Positions 24,281-33,039 are shown, numbered from the stretch's first letter. The stretch is 64,000 bases of DNA from Desulfosarcina alkanivorans (GCF_009688945.1 NZ_AP021874.1:2976001-3040000); one strand, 5' to 3'. Translations and numbers: made by a program. Notes: a model not told the origin generated them from the sequence alone.

Positions 24281-25981
24281 ATGAAGAAAGTTTTATTCCC
24301 GGCTATTATGTTCACGGTAATAGCTATTTTTGCGGTCACCGGTATCTGCAGTGCCGCAGCCACCATTTCATCGAGCGAATACAAGGCAGGCGACGTGGTT
24401 ACGATCGAAGGGTCGATCGCGCCCGGACAGGACCTGTACATTGCCATCGCACAGCAGAAAATGTTTGCCGCACAGGACACCGACGGTGCGCATGAAGTCA
24501 AACGCTTCAAGAAAGACATGAAGAAGGCCAATTTCAGCGCCGACACCAAGATTCCTCCCATGTATTACATGATCACCAGCAATCCGGATGCCTTCGGCAA
24601 GGAAGGCAAAAAGAAATTCGGTGGTCCCTCCGTGCTCCTGGGCAAGGGCGGCGGAATCTACAACACCACCATGTACTACCTGAAAAAGAAATTCGAAGAA
24701 GTCGATCCGGTTGCCCAAACGATGCTTGGCCCCATCCAGACCGAAGAGCAATGGAATTTTCTCAGGTATGCCAACGAGTCAAGCTACGGCATCAACACCA
24801 TCGTCAAAGAGGGTAACAACGTCGGCAAGGTGACCATCTTTTCCCGTACGGTGATCACCGACCACGCCACCAGCGGCAAGTACTGGGACAAGGGAACCTC
24901 CATCAAGCTGGACAAAGACACCGGCAAGTTTACCGTTTCCTTCAAATCCTATCGCCACACCGCACCGGACACCGGGTTCGATGTATACGTCAACGGTGAA
25001 AAAAGCGGTTCCTACAACATTACCGGCAAAGGGTTCTGGCTGAGCAAAGGCTATCGCTACATGAACCCCCTCTGGATCACCATCGGCGCGATTCTCGTGG
25101 GCACGTACTTCTCCATGATCGGTGCTGCAGGCGGCATGCTGATGGCGGCATTCCAGGTGCTGGTCGTTAAAACCGCAGGTCCCGTCGGCATCAACGCCGC
25201 CAACGTGTTGAAGCCCTCCAACATGGCGCTGACCCTTTTCTCACCCCTGGGCTCGTTTTATCGTTATGCGGTGGTGGAACGGCGGGTTGCCTGGCCGATT
25301 GGTCTGTCATTCGGACTCGGCATCTTCATCGGCTCCATCTGGCTGGGCAAATACGTGTCCGCCGTCCTGCCCCTCAAGGCCTACAAGGAGTGGCTGGCCG
25401 TGCTGGTCGTGCTCATGGGTATCCAGACCCTGCGGGAACTGTCCCCGAAAATGATGGAAAAACGTAAAAACATCAAAGCCATGGTCAAAAAGTTCAACGA
25501 TGCCGTGGCCAAGGCCAAATCCGAAGGGTCTTCCGTGGAGATGGGCCGCATCGAACCGGTCAAGAGCAGCCTGGTGGATTACCGGTTCAAATTCTGGGGT
25601 GAAGAGTTCAAGATCAACCCCCTGCTTTTCGCCATCCTCGGCCTGGCCATCGGCGTGGTATCCCGGTCTTTCGGTATCGGCGGGGGTTTTCTGCTGGTAC
25701 CGGCCATGACGACCCTTGGGGCGCTGCCCATGTATGTGGCTGTCCCCATTTCACTCATCGGCACCTCCTTTTCCAGTATCGGCTCCTTCATCGGGTACCT
25801 GATGACCGGCTATTATCCGGACCTGTGGCTGATGATTGCCATTATTATCGGTGGGTTTGCCGGCGGTATGCTGGGCAGCCGGGCGCAGAAACTCTTCAGC
25901 GAAAAAACACTGAAGGTGGTTCTGGCCATCACCCTGTTTTTCCTGTTCTTCCGTTTCTTCAAGATCGAGATCTGGATCTAG
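24281..25981 (+). CDS. TauE/SafE-family sulfite/anion exporter with N-terminal periplasmic domain
   Basis: About 566 residues. A Sec signal peptide (MKKVLFPAIMFTVIAIFAVTG, cleavage near CSAA) is followed by some 210 residues of soluble, Lys-rich domain. Then come the eight-helix TauE/SafE transporter halves with the family motifs GAAGGMLMAAFQVLV and GIGGGFLLVPAM, separated by a long cytoplasmic loop (MEKRKNIKAMVKKFND). The start is ATG 24281 with GAGGAGG six bases upstream; a TTG two codons earlier overlaps that site. TauE/SafE proteins export sulfite, sulfoacetate or related anions. The soluble domain vaguely recalls the membrane-linked TIGR02186 proteins that accompany TauE in other bacteria. 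A terminator follows the gene. Confidence 0.88.
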   Translation: MKKVLFPAIMFTVIAIFAVTGICSAAATISSSEYKAGDVVTIEGSIAPGQDLYIAIAQQKMFAAQDTDGAHEVKRFKKDMKKANFSADTKIPPMYYMITSNPDAFGKEGKKKFGGPSVLLGKGGGIYNTTMYYLKKKFEEVDPVAQTMLGPIQTEEQWNFLRYANESSYGINTIVKEGNNVGKVTIFSRTVITDHATSGKYWDKGTSIKLDKDTGKFTVSFKSYRHTAPDTGFDVYVNGEKSGSYNITGKGFWLSKGYRYMNPLWITIGAILVGTYFSMIGAAGGMLMAAFQVLVVKTAGPVGINAANVLKPSNMALTLFSPLGSFYRYAVVERRVAWPIGLSFGLGIFIGSIWLGKYVSAVLPLKAYKEWLAVLVVLMGIQTLRELSPKMMEKRKNIKAMVKKFNDAVAKAKSEGSSVEMGRIEPVKSSLVDYRFKFWGEEFKINPLLFAILGLAIGVVSRSFGIGGGFLLVPAMTTLGALPMYVAVPISLIGTSFSSIGSFIGYLMTGYYPDLWLMIAIIIGGFAGGMLGSRAQKLFSEKTLKVVLAITLFFLFFRFFKIEIWI

Positions 25982-26002
25982 TCGATGGGTTAGGATAATG
26001 GT

Positions 26003-26031
26003 GGGGGAAGGCAATCGCCTTCCCCCTTTTT
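26003..26031 (+). terminator. Rho-independent terminator after the TauE/SafE gene
   Basis: GGGGGAAGGC, loop AATC, GCCTTCCCCC and five T: a perfect 10-bp stem. Confidence 0.93.
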
Positions 26032-26089
26032 GTTTTCACCAATACGTCTTACCGATAGGGGCTGTGAATGCGTTTCCCCGGGGTTAACC

Positions 26090-26728
26090 ATGGATGATTT
26101 CCTGGACATGCTGTGGGACAGGATTATGGACGGGATCGGTGCCATCGCCGCCATACTGGACGCTATCCTGGCTCCGCTAAATCAGCACCTGGGCCCGGCA
26201 ATGGTGATTCTGCTGCTGGTGGCCGTGCTGGTCGCGTTTACCAAGCTGCTGGCCAGGGTATACCACACCCAACGATACGTCGAACTGAAAGCGAATTACG
26301 AACACTGGTTTGAATTGCGTAAAGAAGCGATGGCCTGTGAAGATCGCGAAAAGGGTAAGGCCCTGGCAAGAAACATTGACCAGGTCCAACTCAACAAAGC
26401 TTATTACGACTACTTCTTTGAAGGCTTCCTGAAAAGCATCATCACCACCATCCTGCCGATTCTCTTTGCAGCAGCCTACGTCAACAGAGCCTATGCGCCC
26501 GACAATCTGATGCGACTCGTTGGCCGTGACTATATCTATAAATTCTCACGTTCGGGGAGCGATCCCGTCGTCATCAGTTCCTTTTTCTGGTTTGTGATAT
26601 CCCTTTTTCTGGTTTACCTGGCATGGTTCGCGGCCGGTGTCATCATAAGAACGTTTTTCGGAAAAAAGAAAACAAGGCGCCTCGATTCAGAATCGGACGC
26701 AAGGCCGTCCGAGGGTCCCCAAGACTGA
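26090..26728 (+). CDS. Membrane protein with helix / charged region / two-helix layout
   Basis: 212 residues from the ATG at 26090 (MDDFLDMLW); the frame is open 20 codons upstream but without a ribosome site. Topology: an amphipathic N-terminus, a membrane helix (PAMVILLLVAVLVAF, residues about 37-55), a charged helical stretch of about 60 residues with repeated Lys/Glu, and two more membrane helices (FLKSIITTILPILFAA, FFWFVISLFLVYLAWFAAGV), then a basic tail. This layout resembles the EMC3/DUF106 branch of the Oxa1 superfamily, but I cannot confirm homology by eye. It precedes another membrane protein and a two-component pair on the same strand. Confidence 0.75.
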   Translation: MDDFLDMLWDRIMDGIGAIAAILDAILAPLNQHLGPAMVILLLVAVLVAFTKLLARVYHTQRYVELKANYEHWFELRKEAMACEDREKGKALARNIDQVQLNKAYYDYFFEGFLKSIITTILPILFAAAYVNRAYAPDNLMRLVGRDYIYKFSRSGSDPVVISSFFWFVISLFLVYLAWFAAGVIIRTFFGKKKTRRLDSESDARPSEGPQD

Positions 26729-26862
26729 ATACCTTTTAGATCTGCCGCATCGGCAGCACGGCTATTTTTCACGTGGTATCGCCTGACCGTGATTGGCGGC
26801 ACAGCTACCATCAGAACCATCATCCGGCACCTGTTCGCTCACCAATGGATTTATTTGGGGCT

Positions 26863-27351
26863 ATGAAACCTAAAAAAACGATCGGCGACATTGTTGGCGC
26901 AATCCTCTTTCTGGTGTTGTTTCCGGCGGCTCCCGCCATGGCCACTCAGGGTCATGCCGGCATTGAAGGAGTGTGGGTCCACCAGTTTGCCCATCTTTTT
27001 TTCCTCTTTTCGATGATGCTTTTAATCTACTGGCTCCGGCAGGCAGGACTGGTCAAGAGACCCGGATGGCGCTACATCCAGTATGTGGCCCTGTTCTTCA
27101 TTCTCTGGAATGCAGACACCCTGCTGGTTCACTTTCTGGATGAACAGATTCGGGCAGTCAAGGTAGCCAGTCTCGGCCGGTGGCAGATACACGTCTCTGC
27201 CACCGGCGGCCGCGAATGGCTGGCGGCTTTATACTATATCGCCAAACTGGACCATCTGCTGTGCGTCCCGGCCATGGTATGCCTGTGGCTGGGCCTGCGC
27301 CATATGCTCATAGAGGCCCCACCGGCAGAATCAGGTGGAGGTGTCCGGTAA
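26863..27351 (+). CDS. Hypothetical membrane protein upstream of histidine kinase
   Basis: About 162 residues. A signal-like N-terminus (MKPKKTIGDIVGAILFLVLFPAAPAMA) is followed by a short periplasmic part (TQGHAGIEGVWVHQFAH) and three further hydrophobic segments. The stop codon overlaps the start of the histidine kinase by one base (TAATG), so the two are translationally coupled. The His-rich periplasmic part followed by helices suggests a sensor or electron-transport partner, but there is no recognised family. The start is uncertain: an ATG 18 bases upstream is also in frame. Confidence 0.7.
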   Translation: MKPKKTIGDIVGAILFLVLFPAAPAMATQGHAGIEGVWVHQFAHLFFLFSMMLLIYWLRQAGLVKRPGWRYIQYVALFFILWNADTLLVHFLDEQIRAVKVASLGRWQIHVSATGGREWLAALYYIAKLDHLLCVPAMVCLWLGLRHMLIEAPPAESGGGVR

Positions 27352-28871
27352 TGAACGTTTCCCTGATACCTATCTGGGCCGTGGATGTACTCGGATCCAT
27401 CCTGATGATCGTGTTCGCGTTTCTCAGTTTCGGCCTGAGCCTGCGCCTTAAAAAAAAAGATCCCAACAACATCGTCATCACCTATCTGCTGTGGGTGTGC
27501 CTGTCCCTGTTCGTATTTGCCATCTCCCGATCCGCCGGCCACCTGCTCAAACAGATTTTCCTGCTGACCGGTCTCCAGGACCTGTGGTCCGCCATCCGGC
27601 CATTTTCCGGCGCTGTCAACACGTTCACCTTCATTGTGGTGGCCTCGGTCACGCTTTTTTTCGAACGGACATGGGCCAATTACGGAACCATCCTGAAGGA
27701 TCGCCAGGCCCTTCAGACCGCTCACAAGGAACTGCTTTATCTCAACCAGAATCTGGAACAGCTGGTTGAGAACCGGACCGAGGCGCTGGTCATTTCGGAG
27801 CAGAAATACCGGCGGATCTTCGAAGTCTCCAAAGATATGATCCTGGTCACCCGCACCGACGGCCGGATCGTGAACCTCAACCCGGCAGGCAAGCAGATGG
27901 TAGGGTTGACCGCTTCCGGAACCAACACGATCGAGGGACAATTTTTTCAGGATTTTCTGTCCCGCCCCGAGGACTGGCATGCCATCAGCCGTCACATCGA
28001 AGACCGGGGCTTTATTTCCAGTGAGGAATTCGATCTCAATCTGGAAGATGGCAACCGGCGCCGGGTACTGCTTTCCGGCAGCCTGGCGAAAAGTCCCTCC
28101 GAAGAGGGAGAAACCATTCACTTTCTGATAAAGGACATTGAACAGCGCCGCTTGATGCAAAAACAGATGGCCCAGGCGGACAAGCTGGCCTCCATCGGCG
28201 AACTTTCCTCGGGGATCGCCCACGAGATCAACAATCCCCTGGGGATCATACTGGGCTATACCCAGCTGCTGCTGCGCAGCGAGGCGCCCAAGTCAGACCG
28301 ATACAGTGATTTGAAAACCATTGAAAAACACGTCAAGTCATGCAAGGCCATCGTGGAAGATCTGCTCAACTTTGCAAGAACCTCCAGCCCGCGGAAGGCC
28401 AACCTGGACATCCACGCCGTCATTGACGATGTGATCGGATTCCTCCGCCATCACAGCAACCTGGAAAACATTCAGATAGAAACCGATTTCGAAACCGACA
28501 TACCTCCGGTGCTCATGGATGAAAAAAAGATCAAACAGGTGCTTATCAACCTGCTGATGAACGCCATCCATGCGGTGACGCCCCAAGGCGCCATCAAAAT
28601 CACCACGGGACTCAACGTGGCGGCACGGCGGATTAGCGTCGAGGTGTCGGACACGGGGCATGGCATCGAAAAAGAAAACCTGCCACGGATCTTCGATCCC
28701 TTTTTCACAACGAAACCCACCGGTGAAGGCACAGGCCTCGGACTTTCGGTCAGCTACGGCATCATCAAAGGTCATGGCGGTAACATCACGGTAAAAAGCA
28801 AGCGCGGCCACGGAGCGGCGTTTACCCTGTCGCTGCCCGTCACGCCCCCCTATCAGGGAGATCAACCATGA
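27351..28871 (+). CDS. NtrB-like sensor histidine kinase with PAS domain
   Basis: 506 residues from ATG 27351. Three membrane helices occupy the first 110 residues, followed by a coiled coil to about residue 150 and a PAS domain (about 155-275). The phospho-acceptor helix has the H-box IAHEINNPLGIILGY near residue 290, and the C-terminal ATPase has the N-box NLLMNAIHAV and G-boxes DTGHGIEKENL and GEGTGLGLSVSYG. It has the arrangement of kinases that pair with NtrC-family regulators. Its gene overlaps the downstream regulator gene by ATGA and the upstream membrane-protein gene by one base. The signal is unknown. Confidence 0.93.
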   Translation: MNVSLIPIWAVDVLGSILMIVFAFLSFGLSLRLKKKDPNNIVITYLLWVCLSLFVFAISRSAGHLLKQIFLLTGLQDLWSAIRPFSGAVNTFTFIVVASVTLFFERTWANYGTILKDRQALQTAHKELLYLNQNLEQLVENRTEALVISEQKYRRIFEVSKDMILVTRTDGRIVNLNPAGKQMVGLTASGTNTIEGQFFQDFLSRPEDWHAISRHIEDRGFISSEEFDLNLEDGNRRRVLLSGSLAKSPSEEGETIHFLIKDIEQRRLMQKQMAQADKLASIGELSSGIAHEINNPLGIILGYTQLLLRSEAPKSDRYSDLKTIEKHVKSCKAIVEDLLNFARTSSPRKANLDIHAVIDDVIGFLRHHSNLENIQIETDFETDIPPVLMDEKKIKQVLINLLMNAIHAVTPQGAIKITTGLNVAARRISVEVSDTGHGIEKENLPRIFDPFFTTKPTGEGTGLGLSVSYGIIKGHGGNITVKSKRGHGAAFTLSLPVTPPYQGDQP

Positions 28872-30271
28872 CACAGCATCTGCTTATCATCGACGACGAA
28901 CCGGACATGCTCACCCTTCTCAAACGGAGCCTGGAACCCGAACTGGGGTGTCAGGTGGATACCGCGTCCTCCGGGGAAGCCGGTCTGGAAATGATTCGCG
29001 CCACCGACTACGACCTGGTGCTGGCGGATATAAAAATGCCCGGCATCAGCGGGATAGAGGTCCTGGAACAGATAAAGGCCGACCGGGGCGAAGAGGTTAC
29101 GGTGGTGATGATGACCGCTTACGGACGCATCGAAATGGCTGTCGAGGCCATGAAGCACGGTGCCTATGACTTTATCACCAAGCCTTTTGATCATGATGCG
29201 CTGGTCATGCGGCTGGAAAAGGCCTTCGAGCGCAGCCGCCTGCTCAAAGAGAACCTGAGGCTGCACCACGAATGCCGCTCAACGGATATGTTCCAGAAGC
29301 TGGTGGGCAAAAGCCCCGAAATGCAGCGGGTCTATGATACGATCAGAATGATCGCCAAAAATGACCTCACCGTTCTGATCACCGGGGAATCCGGCACCGG
29401 CAAGGACCTGACCGCCCGTGCGGTTCACGCCCTGAGCAACCGGAACACACGTCCGTTTATCGCCGTGAACTGTCCCACCGTACCGGAGCACATACTGGAA
29501 AGCGAGTTGTTCGGCTATAAAAAAGGAGCGTTTACCCATGCCACCCGCGATAGAAAGGGCCTGTTCCAGGAAGCGCACACCGGCACCATCTTTCTGGACG
29601 AAATCGGTGACATCGCGCCCACCATCCAGACCAAGCTGCTGCGGGTGCTTCAGGAAAAGGAAATCAAACCGCTGGGAGAAGCGCGCCCCATCCAGGTGGA
29701 CGTGCGGATCATCGCCTCCACCAACCAGCCGTTGTCTGAAAAGATAAAATCGGGTGACTTTCGTGAAGACTTTTTCTATCGTCTCAACGTCCTGCCCATC
29801 CATCTGCCGCCGCTTCGCGAGCGCACAGGGGACATTCCCCTGATCGCCAACCATCTGCTGGAAAAACATTGCGCCAAACTCGACAAACCCCTGAAACGAT
29901 TATCTCCGGAATTGATGGATGCCTTCGTCGGTCGACGGTGGGAGGGCAATGTGCGTGAAATGGAAAATTTGATCATGCAGGGGATTCTCTTTTCGCCCGC
30001 CGACGAAATTACCCCCAAGGACGTTGGCATCCCCCGGGAACCGTCACCGGGGCCGGGGCCGGACATGCCGCCATTTCTGGACCTGCCCTACAAGGAAGCC
30101 AAAGAGAACAATCTGAGCACCTTCAATGCCACCTATATCGGGCACATGCTGACCTTGAGCAAGGGCAATGTCACCCAGGCGGCCAAGGCCTGCGGTCTGG
30201 AGCGCCAGGCCCTGCAGCAGATCATGCGACGCTACGGCATTTCTGCGGAGCCATATCGGCAGTCGCCCTGA
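28868..30271 (+). CDS. Sigma-54-dependent NtrC-family response regulator, GAFTHA variant
   Basis: 467 residues in three domains: a receiver (phospho-acceptor Asp54 in LADIKMPG, acidic pocket Asp10-Asp11), an AAA+ domain (Walker A GESGTGKD near 174, Walker B FLDEIGD), and a C-terminal Fis-type helix-turn-helix (GNVTQAAKACGLERQALQQIM). The sigma-54-contacting loop reads GAFTHA instead of GAFTGA. This variant occurs in some regulators, but changes at this glycine can alter sigma-54 binding. Pairs with the upstream kinase. A perfect -24/-12 promoter at 23585 in front of the TauE/SafE genes is a likely target. Followed by a terminator. Confidence 0.93.
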   Translation: MTQHLLIIDDEPDMLTLLKRSLEPELGCQVDTASSGEAGLEMIRATDYDLVLADIKMPGISGIEVLEQIKADRGEEVTVVMMTAYGRIEMAVEAMKHGAYDFITKPFDHDALVMRLEKAFERSRLLKENLRLHHECRSTDMFQKLVGKSPEMQRVYDTIRMIAKNDLTVLITGESGTGKDLTARAVHALSNRNTRPFIAVNCPTVPEHILESELFGYKKGAFTHATRDRKGLFQEAHTGTIFLDEIGDIAPTIQTKLLRVLQEKEIKPLGEARPIQVDVRIIASTNQPLSEKIKSGDFREDFFYRLNVLPIHLPPLRERTGDIPLIANHLLEKHCAKLDKPLKRLSPELMDAFVGRRWEGNVREMENLIMQGILFSPADEITPKDVGIPREPSPGPGPDMPPFLDLPYKEAKENNLSTFNATYIGHMLTLSKGNVTQAAKACGLERQALQQIMRRYGISAEPYRQSP

Positions 30272-30281
30272 AAAGAATAAA

Positions 30282-30309
30282 GGGGATGGGCGCACGGCCG
30301 CCCATCCCC
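30282..30309. terminator. Bidirectional terminator between the response regulator and hsp20
   Basis: GGGGATGGGCG, loop CACGGC, CGCCCATCCCC. The two genes converge here. T-runs are short on both strands. Confidence 0.7.
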
Positions 30310-30333
30310 CCTCTTCCATGAAATCTCCGATAA

Positions 30334-30777
30334 TTACTGGATGCTGATCCGCTTCGGCTTGCCGGTCTCCGGTTTGGGGATGTTCAGCTTCAGCACACCG
30401 TCCTTGTATTCGGCTTTGATCTGTTCCGAATCCGTTTCCGCCGGCAGGGTGAACGAACGTTCGAACCGTCCGAAAAACCGTTCACGAAGGGTGTATCGCT
30501 CCTCCTTGACCTCGTTGTCACTGGACCGCTCCCCCTTGACCGTCAGCACCCGGCCGTTCACATCGATGGCGATCTTGTCCTTTTCCACGCCCGGGAGTTC
30601 GGCTTTCATCACGATGTGGTCGTCTTCCTCGAAGATGTCCACCTTCGGGTTCCACCCCCGGATCATATCCGTTCGGCTGCCATCGAAGAAGCCATTGAAA
30701 AGGTCGTCGAACACGCTGTCCATCCGTTGCCGGACATTGAACAGATCTCTGGTTGGATTGAATCTGACAAGCTGCAT
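30334..30777 (-). CDS. Hsp20 / alpha-crystallin-family small heat shock protein
   Basis: 147-residue ATP-independent holdase chaperone that keeps unfolding proteins soluble. An N-terminal arm (MQLVRFNPTRDLFNVRQRMD) is followed by the alpha-crystallin domain, with WNPKVDIFEEDDHIVMKAELPGVEK near residue 48 in pieces, then DGVLKLNIPKPE. The C-terminal anchoring motif RISIQ ends the protein. The start at ATG 30777 has GGGAGGT upstream; the frame is open nine codons further. It is alone on the minus strand with its own promoter region. Confidence 0.95.
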   Translation of the reverse strand: MQLVRFNPTRDLFNVRQRMDSVFDDLFNGFFDGSRTDMIRGWNPKVDIFEEDDHIVMKAELPGVEKDKIAIDVNGRVLTVKGERSSDNEVKEERYTLRERFFGRFERSFTLPAETDSEQIKAEYKDGVLKLNIPKPETGKPKRISIQ

Positions 30778-30829
30778 GATATTACCTCCCTGTCTGTGGG
30801 TCATCGACCCGTTGCCAACTGTTTGACGG

Positions 30830-30858
30830 TAAGGTAATTACACACAGGTGCGTGTCAA
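30830..30858 (-). promoter_or_regulatory. Candidate promoter of hsp20
   Basis: On the minus strand TTGACA (30853-30858) precedes a TGTGTGTAATTACCTTAC stretch at -10 distance. The -35 is perfect but the -10 match is weak. No CIRCE repeat is seen. Confidence 0.3.
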
Positions 30859-30944
30859 TACTTTTTATCATATTACTTTTTAATTTTTTTATTTTTAGTA
30901 ATTTTAATAAAGGCGCCCGGTTACAGCAGCGCCCCCGGGAATGG

Positions 30945-31421
30945 CTATTCGACGGGCAGACCGGCCTCACGCCATCGGGTCCAGCCGTCCTTCAGATAGC
31001 TCACATGGACGAACCCGTTCAAATAAAGGATTTCGGCCAGCTGAGGGGCCAGATGGCAATCTTCGCCGTCGCAATAGGCGACGATCGTGGCAGCCGGGTC
31101 TGTCGCCGACAGGAAAGCGGGCAGCCAGGCCTCCGGGTCCGCCGCGTAAAGGTGGACAGCCCCCTTGATGTGTCCGGCGTCGAAATCGGCCCGATGGCGG
31201 GCATCGGCAAAAACAGCATTTTTTTCCGTGAAAAGGCGCGCCGCTTCATCGACGGAAATCTCGGAGAAGGCGCTCTGGGCCAATAATTGCCCGTCGTCAC
31301 CGTCATTTACCGCCACTGGCGGGTCGCCGATCTTATCGGGCCGCAGCGCATAAACCGCAAGGGCAAGCCCAATGGCGATGAGAATGAGAACAACTGCTTC
31401 TTTGGATGCCTGTTTGACCAT
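30945..31421 (-). CDS. Membrane-anchored rhodanese-domain protein
   Basis: About 158 residues from the ATG at 31421 (MVKQASKEAVVLIL); in-frame ATGs at 31454 and 31484 are alternatives and the start is uncertain. One membrane helix (AVVLILIAIGLALAVYAL) is followed by a rhodanese domain: DARHRADFDAGHIKGAVHL is the CH2A-like segment, and Cys in VAYCDGEDCHLA is the persulfide-carrying loop. Likely a periplasmic-facing sulfurtransferase or sulfur carrier, as expected in sulfur-metabolising Desulfobacterota. The gene stands alone on the minus strand. Confidence 0.82.
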   Translation of the reverse strand: MVKQASKEAVVLILIAIGLALAVYALRPDKIGDPPVAVNDGDDGQLLAQSAFSEISVDEAARLFTEKNAVFADARHRADFDAGHIKGAVHLYAADPEAWLPAFLSATDPAATIVAYCDGEDCHLAPQLAEILYLNGFVHVSYLKDGWTRWREAGLPVE

Positions 31422-31615
31422 TGACGTTTCGGGTTCCTTCCTGTTGCCGGCCATCGGGGGGGCCGATCCTGATTCGATCAACATAGCAATTTTACGGTCA
31501 CAATCAACCCGCTTTTTCCTGCCGCATGTATGATCAGATCGGTATTGCATTTACTCATCGAATTGTCCACTATGGCCATTGGGTTTTAACCAGAACCGCT
31601 TTAGGGAGGCACGCC

Positions 31616-31804
31616 ATGTGTGACGTCAATGTCTTTGTGGTAAAAAACGGAGTCGAGGAGAAAGTACTGGAAAATGTGGATCTGATCGAGGAGGTGCCCG
31701 ACGGCATCCGACTGGTCAACATTTTTGGCGAGGAACGGACACTCAAGGCCAAAATGGTCCTTTACAACAACAGTGAAAAAAGGATGCTATTTCAGTCATT
31801 TTAG
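31616..31804 (+). CDS. cooT: CooT-family nickel-binding protein
   Basis: 62-residue protein starting MCDVNVFVVKNG, with the near-N-terminal Cys2 that binds nickel in CooT of CO-oxidising bacteria. Its length and the alternating hydrophobic beta pattern (VLENVDLIEEV, IRLVNIFGEERTL) fit the family. The start at 31616 is set by GGGAGG upstream and the Met-Cys family start, although the frame is open 30 codons further. It probably serves nickel delivery to CooS or AcsB, whose genes lie 18 kb away in this window. Here it is not joined with cooC or cooJ. It sits between minus-strand genes. Confidence 0.85.
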   Translation: MCDVNVFVVKNGVEEKVLENVDLIEEVPDGIRLVNIFGEERTLKAKMVLYNNSEKRMLFQSF

Positions 31805-32479
31805 TCAGTCGTAGGTCTCTATGAAAATGCGCGAATGGCCGAACCGGTCGTCGATGATGGCGGTGGCATCCCGGATCATGGAACGCCGGCCGCACAGGTA
31901 AAAATCATAGGTGCCCGGCCGCAGCTGCTGCTCGAGGTAACGGCTCACCCGGTGCGGATAAATATTGCCCTGCCCGGCATGATCCCCGGGCAACCGGCTG
32001 ATACAGGGGACATACCGGTGCAGCACGGCTTCCAGGAGATCCCTGTAGATCAGCCGGTCAGGCGACCCCGCGCCGTGAAGCAGGAGGGCCGCTTCGACCC
32101 CGCCCCGACAAAAGGCCACAAACGGGGCCACGCCGGTGCCCGTGGCCACAAACACCGCCGGGTTAACCGGTCCCTGGAAAATAAAATGCCCGTGGGGGCC
32201 GGTCAACTGAAAAGCGGTTCCGATACCGGCCTTCAGGATCTCACTGGAAAACCGCCCCTTTTCCACCAGGGCGATGCAGAAATCGATGGTGTCGGCATCC
32301 GGTCCGGAAACCATGGTGTAATCCCGCTGGTAGCCGCCCATCCCGATGCGCAGAAACTGGCCGGGCATGAAGGCGAAGTCCGCCGGACGGGTCAGCCGCA
32401 CTTCAAGGATGCCGGGGGCCAGCCACCGGCGGGCCACCAGGCGTGCGCTGAAACGGCCCCTGTCATCTACCCTTTCCAC
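31805..32479 (-). CDS. Ferredoxin/flavodoxin NAD(P)-reductase-like protein
   Basis: 224 residues of the ferredoxin-NADP reductase fold. The FAD site shows RDYTMVSGP near residue 51, and the nucleotide-binding site shows VATGTGVAPFVAF near residue 110 and YLCGRRSMI near residue 196. It lacks an Fe-S domain, so it probably works with a separate ferredoxin or flavodoxin. It overlaps the start-side gene for cobalamin adenosyltransferase by 13 bp. That coupling hints at reduction of Co(II) corrinoid before adenosylation, but this is inference from position. Confidence 0.85.
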   Translation of the reverse strand: MERVDDRGRFSARLVARRWLAPGILEVRLTRPADFAFMPGQFLRIGMGGYQRDYTMVSGPDADTIDFCIALVEKGRFSSEILKAGIGTAFQLTGPHGHFIFQGPVNPAVFVATGTGVAPFVAFCRGGVEAALLLHGAGSPDRLIYRDLLEAVLHRYVPCISRLPGDHAGQGNIYPHRVSRYLEQQLRPGTYDFYLCGRRSMIRDATAIIDDRFGHSRIFIETYD

Positions 32480-33039
32480 AGCACATCCGCCTGCCCACGT
32501 GAATGATTGCAGAATCGGGCAAGGACAAAAAAGTAATCGGAGAGCCGATTGAGAAATACGAGAATATGCTTCATCGTCTCCGAGGGGCCCGACTCGCCGT
32601 CCTCATGGTCGACCAGTTCGATCACGCGCCGTTCCGTTCGCCGGCAGACGGTTCGGGCCATATGGGCCAGCGATGCGGACAGGTGCCCGCCGGGCACTAC
32701 AAAATGCTTCAGTTCCGGCAGGACCGCATTCATGCGGTCGATGGCGCCTTCCAGGCTTTCGGCCGGATGCATCGTAAACGGCTTTAAGAAACGAGTGGAC
32801 GCAGCACCGGGCGTCGTGGCCAGCCAGGCACCGGCCGCCAGCAGCATGGTCTGAATGTTCCGGATTTCATCCGTCAAGGCCTCGTCCCCCGGATCAAGAC
32901 TTGCCGCCACCGCACCGATCACGGAATTGAGTTCATCCAGGTCTCCATAAGCCTCGATTCGCGGGCTGCTTTTTGAAACCCGCTCGCCGCTGAACAGGCT
33001 GGTCTTGCCCCGATCCCCCGTACCGGTGTAAATCTTCAT
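32467..33039 (-). CDS. PduO-type ATP:cob(I)alamin adenosyltransferase
   Basis: 190 residues. Converts cob(I)alamin and ATP to adenosylcobalamin. The N-terminal ATP motif TGTGDRGKTSLFSGERV and the C-terminal RTVCRRTERRVIEL and FLNRLSDYFFVLAR segments are diagnostic of the PduO family. The stop overlaps the start of the ferredoxin-reductase gene downstream, a plausible source of the electrons needed to reach Co(I). No B12 riboswitch motif was found in the roughly 200 bp upstream. Confidence 0.94.
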   Translation of the reverse strand: MKIYTGTGDRGKTSLFSGERVSKSSPRIEAYGDLDELNSVIGAVAASLDPGDEALTDEIRNIQTMLLAAGAWLATTPGAASTRFLKPFTMHPAESLEGAIDRMNAVLPELKHFVVPGGHLSASLAHMARTVCRRTERRVIELVDHEDGESGPSETMKHILVFLNRLSDYFFVLARFCNHSRGQADVLWKG

